Below, in pieces: positions 1-7,272 of a stretch of DNA of 11,064 bases. A program made the position numbers and the translations under genes. Source of the stretch: Deltaproteobacteria bacterium (GTDB taxonomy: Bacteria; Desulfobacterota; Deferrimicrobia; Deferrimicrobiales; Deferrimicrobiaceae); contig JANXPS010000189.1 in assembly GCA_025357175.1 (NCBI GenBank), forward strand, positions 1-11,064. The letters are read 5' to 3'. Within the stretch, counting starts at the first letter, position 1. Each line of letters starts with the position of its first letter. The notes under the pieces are model-generated. The model saw only the letters and a program-made list of their open reading frames with translations. It searched no databases and was not told the origin of the DNA.

Positions 1-159
1 CAGCGGGTCGCAGCCGGCCCAACCCGAAACCATCGCGAACTGTCCCGGGACGAACTGGACGGGTTCCGGCAGGACGACTTCCATCTTGTAGAAGATCGAC
101 CCGTGCCCCTCGTTGCGAACGATCGTCCCGTGCCTGAAGCCCATCTGGCTACTTTGCAT
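1..159 (-). CDS. pyrK: Dihydroorotate dehydrogenase electron-transfer subunit (PyrK-like), N-terminal part
   Basis: Only the first 53 codons lie in the window; the gene continues past the left edge. The reading frame gives a beta-strand-rich start with a PGQFAMVSGW segment followed by CDPL. That is the ferredoxin-reductase-like FAD domain of PyrK, where PGQF is followed by the flavin-binding strand. In that family PyrK carries FAD and a 2Fe-2S cluster and passes electrons from dihydroorotate dehydrogenase PyrD to NAD in pyrimidine synthesis. The ATG at 159 is preceded by GGGAG four bases upstream and overlaps the rimI stop by 11 bases. A second in-frame ATG at 144 would leave a 4-base gap but has no ribosome binding site, so 159 is preferred. 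The diagnostic FAD RxxS motif and the cysteines are outside the window, so another flavin/NAD reductase of the same fold remains possible. Confidence 0.68.
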   Translation of the reverse strand, partial: MQSSQMGFRHGTIVRNEGHGSIFYKMEVVLPEPVQFVPGQFAMVSGWAGCDPL

Positions 160-604
160 CCCGCTCCCGAATCTCACGCGACAGGAGAATCGCATCCTCG
201 CCGGTGTCTGTGTAATAGCCTTTACGGATGCCCATGAAGACGAAATCGTGCCCGCGATAGAGCCGGATGGCATCCTCGTTGCCGGCCCGGACCTCGAGGT
301 GGATCCGGTCGGCCCCGCACCGCGCGCCTCGCCGGATGCACTCTTCAAGCAGGCCGCAGGCGACGCCGCGCCCGCGAAAGCGCGGATCGACGGCGATGTT
401 CAGCAGGTGCGCCTCTCCCGCGATGCACCAGCACACCGCGTATCCGGCCACACCTCCGCCTTCGACCGGTTGCGCGACGATCGCATCGGAGTAGTCCCGC
501 CCGAGTTCTTCCTCGAACATGCCCCGGGACCATGGTGTGGGAAAAGAACAGCTCTCGATCGCCAGGATGGCGTCGAGGTCTCCGGAAACCATGTCACGAA
601 CCAC
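149..604 (-). CDS. rimI: Ribosomal protein S18-alanine N-acetyltransferase (RimI family)
   Basis: GNAT-fold acetyltransferase of about 151 residues, the usual RimI length. RimI transfers acetyl from acetyl-CoA to the N-terminal alanine of ribosomal protein S18. Visible features are an N-terminal DLDAILAIE segment with FPTPWS at 21-26 (RimI substrate-loop region), the acetyl-CoA pyrophosphate loop RFRGRGVACG at 75-84, Glu104 in HLEV and Tyr116 in RLY at the positions of the catalytic Glu and Tyr of RimI, and the ending GIRKGYYTDTGEDAILL. The frame stays open far upstream, but that part only mirrors the decarboxylase gene in another frame. The GTG at 604 fits the family start; an ATG at 592 (147 aa) and a CTG at 613 are alternatives. 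None has an ideal ribosome binding site, so the start is uncertain. It lies 67 bases after the arginine decarboxylase and overlaps the next gene. Confidence 0.86.
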   Translation of the reverse strand: MVRDMVSGDLDAILAIESCSFPTPWSRGMFEEELGRDYSDAIVAQPVEGGGVAGYAVCWCIAGEAHLLNIAVDPRFRGRGVACGLLEECIRRGARCGADRIHLEVRAGNEDAIRLYRGHDFVFMGIRKGYYTDTGEDAILLSREIRERDAK

Positions 605-671
605 AAGTTTCAGCGGATGCCCCTGTGCGGCGCATTCGCCCAGCGCGTTGGGAATGGGGCGGCCGGGTCCT

Positions 672-1211
672 TTAAGCGACCAGCACGGCGCAGGCGACCA
701 CCGTCGTGTACTCGTCCTTGACGATCGCCGACTGGGTGATGTTGAAGGTCTTGTAGATCTTGTCGCTGATCTTCCAGACTTCCTTCTTTTCGTCCCAGCT
801 CTTGTCCTCGTCGAAGTCGATGCCGAGGGTCGAGGCGAGCATGGCGGCCGCGAGATCCTCGGCGTAGTCTCCGGCGACCTTTTCGGTCTGGCCGAACGCA
901 TGGTGCTCACTCAGGTAGCCGTAGGTGGCCTTGTCGGAAGGCAGGGCGCAACCGACCGATGAGGCGACCATGCGGCGCGGTTCATCGCTGCTGCACCGGC
1001 TCATGACGACGAAGACAACCTCGCCGGGCGAAAGGATCTTGAGCCCCTCTTCGCGCTTGATGATCTTGGCCTTGGGCGGAAAGATGCTGGACACCTGGAC
1101 CAGGTTATATTTTTCGATTCCGGCATCCCGGAGCGCAAGTTCGAACGACGTCAGCGATTCGCGGTGGCGGCCGACGCCTTTTGTGAAAAATACTCGAGTG
1201 GGAACGAACAT
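672..1211 (-). CDS. Pyruvoyl-dependent arginine decarboxylase (PvlArgDC)
   Basis: A 179-residue protein that decarboxylates arginine to agmatine using a self-made pyruvoyl group instead of pyridoxal phosphate. The proenzyme cleaves itself between two serines; here VSSIFPP places them at Ser41-Ser42, giving a short beta chain and an alpha chain whose first residue becomes pyruvoyl. Other family marks are FFTKGVG near the N-terminus, SSDEPRRMVASSVGCALP at 74-91, and GYLSEHHAFG at 98-107, whose Glu is the likely counterpart of the catalytic glutamate of the archaeal enzyme. The ATG at 1211 is fixed by AAGGAG (1225-1220) eight bases upstream; the longer open frame upstream lies inside speB and is not coding. 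It follows speB by 31 bases, and agmatine made here is the substrate of SpeB. Length agrees with archaeal and bacterial homologues (about 160-195 residues). Confidence 0.95.
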   Translation of the reverse strand: MFVPTRVFFTKGVGRHRESLTSFELALRDAGIEKYNLVQVSSIFPPKAKIIKREEGLKILSPGEVVFVVMSRCSSDEPRRMVASSVGCALPSDKATYGYLSEHHAFGQTEKVAGDYAEDLAAAMLASTLGIDFDEDKSWDEKKEVWKISDKIYKTFNITQSAIVKDEYTTVVACAVLVA

Positions 1212-1219
1212 CGAATGAA

Positions 1220-1225
1220 CTCCTT
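1220..1225 (-). promoter_or_regulatory. Shine-Dalgarno of the arginine decarboxylase gene
   Basis: AAGGAG on the minus strand, eight bases before the ATG at 1211. It decides that start against the longer open frame reaching back into speB. Confidence 0.85.
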
Positions 1226-1242
1226 TACGCGTCGGGGGGACT

Positions 1243-2133
1243 CTATTTTTCCTCGCGCTCGGCGAGAATCCAGCCCATGAGCCGGTAGGCCAGCCGGGCG
1301 GCCATGTATTCGGGGGCGACCATGCCCGCGATGGGAGCCAGTTCCATGAGGTCGCAGCCAACGACGTTGCAACCGCTCTGCATCACGTCGCGCAGGATGT
1401 CGATCGCTTCGTACCAGGTCAGTCCCCCCGGTTCGGGGGTTCCGACGGCCGGCATGATGCCCGGGTCGAATACGTCGAGGTCGATCGAGATGTAGACGTT
1501 GCCCTTGAGGTTTCCGACGATGCCCTTGGTCACTTCGGCGAGATTGTCGCGCACTTCGCCTGCGTAGAAGGTTTTGACCGCGTCGGTCTTGCGGAGGTAG
1601 CGGTCTTCCTCCTCGGACATGCTGCGGATGCCGACCTGGATCAGGCCCGCGCCCGCATCGACGATGCGGCGGGCGACGCAGGCGTGGTTGAGCTTGCTGC
1701 CGAGATATTCGTCGCGCAGGTCCGCGTGGGCGTCGAAGTAGATCACGGTGAGATCTTCGTACTTCTTGCGCAGCGCCGTGATCGCCCCGATGGTGCCGGT
1801 GTGCTCGCCGCCCAGCAGGATCGGAAACTTGCCCGCCTTGACGGTGGCCGTGACCCTTTTCTCGACCTCGGCCAGCGTGGCTTCGGCACCTGTCGTGTCG
1901 TGCGCGATATCGGCCGCCGTGAAGATGCCCTCCCGGTAGGGTGCAAGTTTGGTTTCCTCGTCGAACAGCTCCATGTGCTGGGAAGCATCGAGAATGGCCC
2001 TGGGACCGTTGCGCGTTCCGGATACGTAACTCGCGGTGAGGTCGACCGGGAAAGGAATGATTGCGAAGGACGCGTCGTCCCACAACGTGTACTTCTCTGG
2101 GATTCCGCCGAAACTGACGGCATAGGGCTTCAC
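1243..2133 (-). CDS. speB: Agmatinase (ureohydrolase family)
   Basis: A 296-residue binuclear manganese hydrolase that splits agmatine into putrescine and urea. The metal ligands are visible in order: GGEHTG with His111, DAHADLRDEY with Asp134, His136 and Asp138, and SIDLDVFDP with Asp218 and Asp220. GTPEPGGLTW at 231-240 and the substrate-loop region LNHACVARRI fit agmatinase rather than arginase. The start is GTG at 2133: AGGAGG lies nine bases upstream, and the GTG overlaps the stop of the preceding DUF2062 gene in a GTGA arrangement, which implies coupled translation. Together with the next gene, pyruvoyl-dependent arginine decarboxylase, it completes the two-step route from arginine to putrescine. 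The frame is open further upstream, but that part covers the end of the DUF2062 gene. Confidence 0.96.
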   Translation of the reverse strand: MKPYAVSFGGIPEKYTLWDDASFAIIPFPVDLTASYVSGTRNGPRAILDASQHMELFDEETKLAPYREGIFTAADIAHDTTGAEATLAEVEKRVTATVKAGKFPILLGGEHTGTIGAITALRKKYEDLTVIYFDAHADLRDEYLGSKLNHACVARRIVDAGAGLIQVGIRSMSEEEDRYLRKTDAVKTFYAGEVRDNLAEVTKGIVGNLKGNVYISIDLDVFDPGIMPAVGTPEPGGLTWYEAIDILRDVMQSGCNVVGCDLMELAPIAGMVAPEYMAARLAYRLMGWILAEREEK

Positions 2134-2606
2134 GGAAGTTGTCCTCCTGGTTCTGGATGCGTTTTCCTGTGCGCTGATTTTATCCTGACGGCCACGCGAT
2201 AGACAATAAAATAGGCCAGCCCGGCCGCCACCAGGCCGACCAGCGTCGTCCCGAGGAGGAGCGGTGCGATCATCGGCTTCGCGGTCGTCAGGATCGACTT
2301 GAATTCCCATGAGGTGAAGCGGACGTCCCTGACCCGAACGCCGAGAATCTTACCGCCGACCCAGGTGCAGCCGTAGAAGACGAACGGCATCGTGTACGGG
2401 TTGTTGACCCACGCCCCCGCCGCGGCGGCCACCTTGCTCCACCGGAACAGGAATGCCAGAAGCAGCGCCCCCGCCGTATGAAAGAAGAGGAACGGCGTGA
2501 AGCTCATGAACACCCCTACGGCGAAACCGCCGGCGATGGCGTGTTCCTCGGCCTCGGCGTGGATCGCTTCGACCAGCTTGCGCCTGATCCGTGCGACAGG
2601 GATCAT
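2130..2606 (-). CDS. DUF2062 family integral membrane protein
   Basis: A 158-residue membrane protein of unknown function. Residues 1-23 form a charged cytoplasmic-type helix. They are followed by the family signature GVFMSFTPFLFFHTAGALLL (31-50) and NNPYTMPFVFYGCTWVGGK (68-86), both with the aromatic and proline residues typical of DUF2062. Hydrophobic spans are seen at about 24-55, 60-85 and 112-138; the basic tail (KSAHRKTHPEPGG) is probably cytoplasmic. The ATG at 2606 overlaps the recJ stop as ATGA and has no clear ribosome binding site, so translation probably depends on termination of recJ. Its own stop overlaps the speB start as GTGA. In the family, DUF2062 domains occur alone or fused to glycosyltransferases; this one is alone. 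Its place between a nuclease and a polyamine enzyme does not reveal its role. Confidence 0.88.
   Translation of the reverse strand: MIPVARIRRKLVEAIHAEAEEHAIAGGFAVGVFMSFTPFLFFHTAGALLLAFLFRWSKVAAAAGAWVNNPYTMPFVFYGCTWVGGKILGVRVRDVRFTSWEFKSILTTAKPMIAPLLLGTTLVGLVAAGLAYFIVYRVAVRIKSAHRKTHPEPGGQLP
2143..2148 (-). promoter_or_regulatory. Shine-Dalgarno deciding the GTG start of speB
   Basis: Minus-strand AGGAGG, nine bases before the GTG at 2133 and inside the last codons of the upstream gene. No ATG at a suitable distance exists, so it supports the unusual start codon. Confidence 0.85.
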
Positions 2607-4342
2607 TCGTGAAACCGGAGATCGCGCATCAGCAGGCGAATCGACCGGTTGCCGCGGAAGAGTGAAAGCTGGGGGGTAAAGAGCAGATCCACCAGCGCGC
2701 CGGGAGAGACCCGGGCGGCCGACCGGTTGAATGCGGACACTTCGAAGCGGCAACCGTTGCTTTCGACTTCGAAGTTCATGTGCCGGCCGTCGGGGCCGAA
2801 CGGCCGTATGCGGTTCACCCGGAGGCGGTCGGCCCGGAGCACAGGCTCGCGGTTTCCCATGCCGAAAGGCCGCAACCGGTCCCACTCGTCGATCAATCCG
2901 AAAGTCACGTCGGAAAGGCGGACCTCGGCATCGACTTCGATCGGTGGAGCGGCGGCCCCGCCGGAAGCGGCGGCGAGGGCGGCGGCCGACAGCCCCTCGC
3001 GCAAAGCCGGGAGATTGACGACGGGAAGCGAGATGCCGGCCGCCTGGCTGTGCCCCCCATAGCGTGTCAGGAGAGGCGCAAGGCCGTCGAGCGCATCGAC
3101 GATCGGGAACCCCGGGACGCTTCGGCAGGAGCCGGTCGCCTGGCTCCCGTCGATGCTCAGCAGCACTACGGGGCGGAAATAGCGGTCGACGATCTTGGAG
3201 GCCACGATTCCGAGAACGCCCAGATGCCAGTTCGGGTCGGCTAGCACGATTGCGCCCACGTCGTCCCCGACTCCGGAGCCTTCGGCCAGCCGTGCCTCGA
3301 CCTCTTTCAGAATCCGTTCCTCTTCCTTTTGCCGCCGGATGTTTTCGGCCTGAAGTTCCTGGGCGAGCCGGGACGCCTCGGACAGGTCTGCGGTCACCAG
3401 CAATGCCGCGCTCCGGTTCGAATCTCCGAGTCTTCCGGCCGCGTTGAGCCTGGGGGCGAGACGAAAACCCAGATCGGTTTCGTTGACCGAATCGGCCTGG
3501 ATATTGGAAAGCATCATCAGGGCGGCGATCCCCGGACGGGGATTTCTGCGGATCTCGGCAAGGCCCGATCGGACCATTATCCGATTGTCTCCCAGCAGCG
3601 GCACCATGTCGGCGACCGTGCCGAGCGCCACAAGATCAAGGTAGCGGGCCAGGTCGGGCTCGGGCAACGATTCGAACACGCCCGCCTCGCGCAGCACGCG
3701 CCGGATGCCGTATAGCAGCATGAAAACGACGCCGACACCCGCCAGTTCCTTGCCCGGATAGCCGCAGTCGACCTGTTTCGGGTTGACGATCACATATGCG
3801 GGGGGGAGTTCGGAACCGGGAAGATGGTGGTCGGTGACGATCACGTCCATCCCGTTCGACGCGGCCTCGCGGATGGCGGAAATGTCGGAGATGCCGCAGT
3901 CGACGGTCACGACCAGCCGGCACCCTTCGGCGGCGCCGGGGGCGAGGTGCTCGGCCTTCAGCCCGTATCCGTCGACGATCCGGTGGTTCTGATGGATCCG
4001 GACGGGCAGATCGGGAAAGAGATCCCTCAGAAACAGGTAAAGCACCGCCGCCCCGGTTGCCCCGTCGACGTCGTAATCGGCATAAATGAGAAGCGGTTCG
4101 CGGCGAATCACCGCCCCGGCGATCCGCCGGGCGGCCTTGTCGAGCCCCAGCATCTCGAACGGGACGGAAAGTTCGGTGAGCCCGTCGGCCAGGAAATGAT
4201 CGACGGCGTTCGGGTCGGTCAGGCCCCTGTTGGCGAGAACGCGCGAGGAGGTGGGAGAAAGGCCGGTTCTGCGGGCGATCTCCCGGATGACGGCTTCATC
4301 CGGGGATCGCAGAAACCACTGCCGCTGGAACCGGCCATTCAA
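2603..4342 (-). CDS. recJ: Single-stranded-DNA-specific 5'-3' exonuclease RecJ
   Basis: A 579-residue protein, close to the 577 of Escherichia coli RecJ. RecJ degrades single-stranded DNA 5' to 3' in recombinational and mismatch repair. The DHH phosphoesterase motifs are complete: ADYDVDG (Asp89, Asp91, Asp93), VTVDCG (Asp148), VTDHH (Asp171, His172, His173) and ALGTVADM (Asp245). The DHHA1 motif GGHSQAAG is at 429-436, preceded by GSCRSVPGF. The last 110 residues, with RPFGMGNREP, form the OB-fold DNA-binding domain. A helical stretch at about 322-355 is rich in Glu and Arg. The start is TTG at 4342, three bases after the secF stop, with AAGGG seven bases upstream. An overlapping ATG at 4338 is out of frame. 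Its stop overlaps the next gene. Confidence 0.97.
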   Translation of the reverse strand: MNGRFQRQWFLRSPDEAVIREIARRTGLSPTSSRVLANRGLTDPNAVDHFLADGLTELSVPFEMLGLDKAARRIAGAVIRREPLLIYADYDVDGATGAAVLYLFLRDLFPDLPVRIHQNHRIVDGYGLKAEHLAPGAAEGCRLVVTVDCGISDISAIREAASNGMDVIVTDHHLPGSELPPAYVIVNPKQVDCGYPGKELAGVGVVFMLLYGIRRVLREAGVFESLPEPDLARYLDLVALGTVADMVPLLGDNRIMVRSGLAEIRRNPRPGIAALMMLSNIQADSVNETDLGFRLAPRLNAAGRLGDSNRSAALLVTADLSEASRLAQELQAENIRRQKEEERILKEVEARLAEGSGVGDDVGAIVLADPNWHLGVLGIVASKIVDRYFRPVVLLSIDGSQATGSCRSVPGFPIVDALDGLAPLLTRYGGHSQAAGISLPVVNLPALREGLSAAALAAASGGAAAPPIEVDAEVRLSDVTFGLIDEWDRLRPFGMGNREPVLRADRLRVNRIRPFGPDGRHMNFEVESNGCRFEVSAFNRSAARVSPGALVDLLFTPQLSLFRGNRSIRLLMRDLRFHE

Positions 4343-4345
4343 AAC

Positions 4346-5260
4346 CTAGCCCTTGACCTCGGCCTTGCCCTCTCCCTTGAGCATCGCGACGACGGGGCTC
4401 GCGACGAAGATGGAGGAATAGGTGCCGATCACGACGCCGATCGTCAACGCGAGCGCGAAGTCCTTGAGGACGACGCCGCCGAAAAAGAGGAGCGCGAGGC
4501 AGGTGATGAAGACGGTGAGCGAGGTGACGATCGTGCGGCTGAGCACCTCGTTGACGCTGAAGTTGATGGTGTCGTAGAAGTTGCCCTTCTTGCGCAGCCG
4601 AATGTTCTCGCGAATCCGGTCGAATACGACGACCGTGTCGGTCAGCGAGTACCCGCCGATGGTCAGGAGCGCGGTGATGAAGAGCAGGTCCATTTCACGC
4701 CCGAGCAGGTAGAAGATGGCGATCATGGCGGCGATGTCGTGGAACGTCGCGATGGCCGCGCCGACACCGAACTTGAACTCGAAGCGGTAGGCCAGGTAGC
4801 CGATGATGGCCAGCGCCGAGACGAGCATGGCGAGCAGCGCGTCGCTGCGCAGCTTCCGGCCGACCGCGGGGCCGATCTCGGCGACGCTTTCGACCGAGGG
4901 CTGGTTGTCGGGAATGCCGCTCTTGAGCGCGTTGACAACCGACGTGGCGACCATCTTTTCTTCCTTGCCCTTGGCGGCAACCTTGACCAGCAGGATGTTT
5001 TCGCCTTCGACCCACTGCAGCCCCGCGTGGCCGAGCCCCGCCTGGCCGAGGACGGTGCGCGCCTTCTCGAGATCGATGGGCGCTTTGAACTTGAGTTGCA
5101 GCGACGTACCGCCAGCCAGGTCGATGCCGAGGTTTGCCTGCCCCCGGGAGATCTGGACGAGTGCGACGATGCAAAGAAGGAGCAGGAGGCCGGAAAAGCC
5201 GAACGCGATCCGGCGCAGCCCCATGAAGTCGATTTTCGTACCCTTGATTAGTTCGATCAT
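4346..5260 (-). CDS. secF: Protein translocase subunit SecF
   Basis: A 304-residue inner-membrane protein that works with SecD to help SecYEG use the proton gradient to draw proteins across the membrane. It has one membrane span near residues 17-35 and a small periplasmic domain with LGIDLAGGTSLQL at 44-56. Five further spans lie between about 139 and 293. The family motifs GGYSLTDTVVVFDRIREN (202-219) and SVNEVLSRTIVTSLT (235-249) are intact. The ATG at 5260 has AGGGGA about nine bases upstream. It sits 25 bases after secD and 3 bases before recJ, in the usual yajC-secD-secF order. Confidence 0.97.
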   Translation of the reverse strand: MIELIKGTKIDFMGLRRIAFGFSGLLLLLCIVALVQISRGQANLGIDLAGGTSLQLKFKAPIDLEKARTVLGQAGLGHAGLQWVEGENILLVKVAAKGKEEKMVATSVVNALKSGIPDNQPSVESVAEIGPAVGRKLRSDALLAMLVSALAIIGYLAYRFEFKFGVGAAIATFHDIAAMIAIFYLLGREMDLLFITALLTIGGYSLTDTVVVFDRIRENIRLRKKGNFYDTINFSVNEVLSRTIVTSLTVFITCLALLFFGGVVLKDFALALTIGVVIGTYSSIFVASPVVAMLKGEGKAEVKG

Positions 5261-5285
5261 GCCGCGGTATCCCCTGTCTCTCGCC

Positions 5286-6884
5286 TTAGATGCTGAGGGC
5301 CTGCATCGGCCGCTTGGCGTTGATGTAGTCGAATACGACCTTGGTGCAGACGAGCGCCGTGAACAGGTTGATCGCGACGCCCATGGAGAGCGTCACGGCA
5401 AACCCCTTGATGGGCCCCGTGCCGAACTGGAACAGGATCATCGCCGTGATCAGCGTGGTGACGTGCGAGTCGACGACGGTCCAGAAGGCCTTGTCGTACC
5501 CTGCGTCGATCGCCGCCCGTACGGCCTTTCCGCCGCGCAGCTCTTCCCGGATGCGCTCGAAGATGAGGACGTTCGAGTCGACCGCCATGCCGATGGCGAG
5601 GATGATGCCCGCGATGCCCGGCAGCGTCATCGTGGCCTCGAGCACCGCCATGCCGGACAGGAGGAACAGGATGTTGAACACGAGGGCGAAATCGGCGACC
5701 AGCCCCGCGAACTTGTAGTAGAAGGCCATGAACAGCACGACCAGGATGGCGCCGATGAGCGCGGCCCGGACGCCCTTGCGGATCGAGTCGGCCCCGAGCG
5801 ACGGCCCGACCGAGATGTTCTGGATCACCTTGACGGGAGCGGGAAGCGAGCCGGCCCGGAGGACGATCGCCAGGTCGGTGGCCTGCTCGGCGTTGAAGCT
5901 GCCGGTGATCTGGGCGTCTCCGCCCGAGATGCGTTCGTTGATCACGGGCGCGCTGTAGATCGTGTCGTCTAGGACGATCGCGAGCTTTTTCTTGACGTTC
6001 TCGGCGGTGATCCGGTCGAACACCTTGGTGCCCTGCGGGTTGAAGGACAGGGAGACGTAGGTGCCCGCGCCGCCCTTGGCCCCGAAGCTGACCTTGGCGC
6101 TCTTGATCGTGTCGCCGGTGAGCAGCGCCCGTTTCTTGACGACCATGGGGGTCTTGGTGACCCGGCCGGTCGCGGGATCGACCTGCTTCTCGTACAGAAG
6201 CTGGTCGTCCTCGGGGATGATCCCCTTCATCGCATCCTCGACGCTGGCGCCGTCGTCGACGATCTTGAACTCAAGCAGCGCCGTCTTGCCGACCAGCTCG
6301 ATGGCGCGCTGCTGGTCCTTGACGCCCGGAAGCTGGACGACGATGTGGTTTTCACCCTCGGCGACGATCTGCGGCTCGCGAACGCCGAACTGGTCGATCC
6401 GGTTGCGGATCGTCTCGACGCCCTGGCTGACCGCGTTCGCGCGGATGTTGTCGACCTCGGCCTTTTTCATGCGGCCGGTGATCGTGGCAGCGTCGGCGGT
6501 CGCCGTGCCGACGGTGAGGTCGAGCGACGGCATCTCCTCCTTGAGGAGGCCGAGCGCCTTGTCGGCGAAGTCACCCGGCGGGAGCTTGAGCGAGAAGGCG
6601 TCGATGCCCGACTTCTCCCACCCGAGCACGGGGATGCCCTTGTCGCGCAGCAGGGCGCGGGAGTCGTCGGCGTAACGCGCCGCCGTGTTCTCGATCGCCT
6701 TGTCGATCTCGACGGACAACCGCAGGAACACGCCGCCCTGAAGGTCGAGCCCGAGGTGAATCTTGGGCATCCTGTCCTGCAGCGTTCCCGGCTTCGTTTC
6801 GATCAGGCTGGGCAGTACCAGCACGATGGAGACCGCCGTCAGAACGGCGATCAGCGTGGCTCGCCACGTGATGCTTTTCCACAT
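5286..6884 (-). CDS. secD: Protein translocase subunit SecD
   Basis: A 532-residue membrane protein, partner of SecF in proton-driven late steps of protein export. It has a first membrane span at about 8-27, then KIHLGLDLQGGVFLRLSVE at 41-59 (start of the periplasmic P1 domain), VETIRNRIDQFGVREPQI at 156-173 and the large head domain. Five spans follow from about 372 to 517. GMAVDSNVLIFERIREEL at 432-449 contains Asp436, the conserved intramembrane acid linked to proton movement. It is shorter than the 615-residue E. coli protein but like the roughly 530-residue forms of many other bacteria. ATG at 6884 with AGGAG 11 bases upstream; 27 bases after yajC. Confidence 0.97.
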   Translation of the reverse strand: MWKSITWRATLIAVLTAVSIVLVLPSLIETKPGTLQDRMPKIHLGLDLQGGVFLRLSVEIDKAIENTAARYADDSRALLRDKGIPVLGWEKSGIDAFSLKLPPGDFADKALGLLKEEMPSLDLTVGTATADAATITGRMKKAEVDNIRANAVSQGVETIRNRIDQFGVREPQIVAEGENHIVVQLPGVKDQQRAIELVGKTALLEFKIVDDGASVEDAMKGIIPEDDQLLYEKQVDPATGRVTKTPMVVKKRALLTGDTIKSAKVSFGAKGGAGTYVSLSFNPQGTKVFDRITAENVKKKLAIVLDDTIYSAPVINERISGGDAQITGSFNAEQATDLAIVLRAGSLPAPVKVIQNISVGPSLGADSIRKGVRAALIGAILVVLFMAFYYKFAGLVADFALVFNILFLLSGMAVLEATMTLPGIAGIILAIGMAVDSNVLIFERIREELRGGKAVRAAIDAGYDKAFWTVVDSHVTTLITAMILFQFGTGPIKGFAVTLSMGVAINLFTALVCTKVVFDYINAKRPMQALSI

Positions 6885-6911
6885 GTCGGGTGTTGCTCCT
6901 TTCGGTGCCTA

Positions 6912-7247
6912 TTATTCCTTGTCCTGGGCCGGGCCGGCGATGGCGTTGCGGGCGACCTTGACCCGGATCTTGTCGGCGATCTCGAGCGTGACGGCCTGCT
7001 CGGTAAGTCCCGTGATCTTCCCGTAAAGCCCGCCGGTCGTGATGACCCGGTCGTCGACCTTGAGCGCCTTGAGAAATTCCTGGAGTTTCTTGGCCTGTTT
7101 CTGCTGGGGACGGATCAGCAGGAAATAGAAGATGACGAACATGAGCAGAAGAGGCGCCAGCTGGGCGAGCCCGCCCAATCCGCCGGGCGATGCGCCGCCG
7201 CTGCCACTTGCTCCCATTGCGTATGCCACACCTGTGAAGAGCATCAT
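6912..7247 (-). CDS. yajC: Preprotein translocase accessory subunit YajC
   Basis: A 111-residue single-span membrane protein of the SecDF-YajC complex. The N-terminal 28 residues are rich in Gly, Ser and Ala. The span LAPLLLMFVIFYFLLI at about 30-45 is followed at once by the family motif RPQQKQAKK. After that comes a soluble domain with VDDRVITTGGLYGKITGL (64-81), the part most conserved among YajC proteins. Two tandem ATG codons occur at 7247 and 7244. GGAGG ten bases before the first makes it the likelier start. It lies 25 bases after tgt and 27 before secD. Confidence 0.95.
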   Translation of the reverse strand: MMLFTGVAYAMGASGSGGASPGGLGGLAQLAPLLLMFVIFYFLLIRPQQKQAKKLQEFLKALKVDDRVITTGGLYGKITGLTEQAVTLEIADKIRVKVARNAIAGPAQDKE

Positions 7248-7272
7248 GACGGGAAAACCTCCGGGGATTTTG

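Noticed and set aside
593..910. N-terminal extension of the rimI frame into the decarboxylase gene
   Set aside because: The extension is Ser/Arg/Thr-rich out-of-frame translation of the decarboxylase and would make the protein 100 residues too long for RimI.
1151..2083. Minus-strand frame of 310 codons overlapping speB
   Set aside because: It is a shifted shadow of the agmatinase gene, extremely rich in Arg, Gly and His. The other frame carries all the manganese ligands.
3824..5251. Plus-strand open frame of 475 codons opposite recJ and secF
   Set aside because: The translation is low-complexity, rich in Asp, Glu, Gly and Arg, typical of antisense shadows. Intact RecJ and SecF lie on the other strand.
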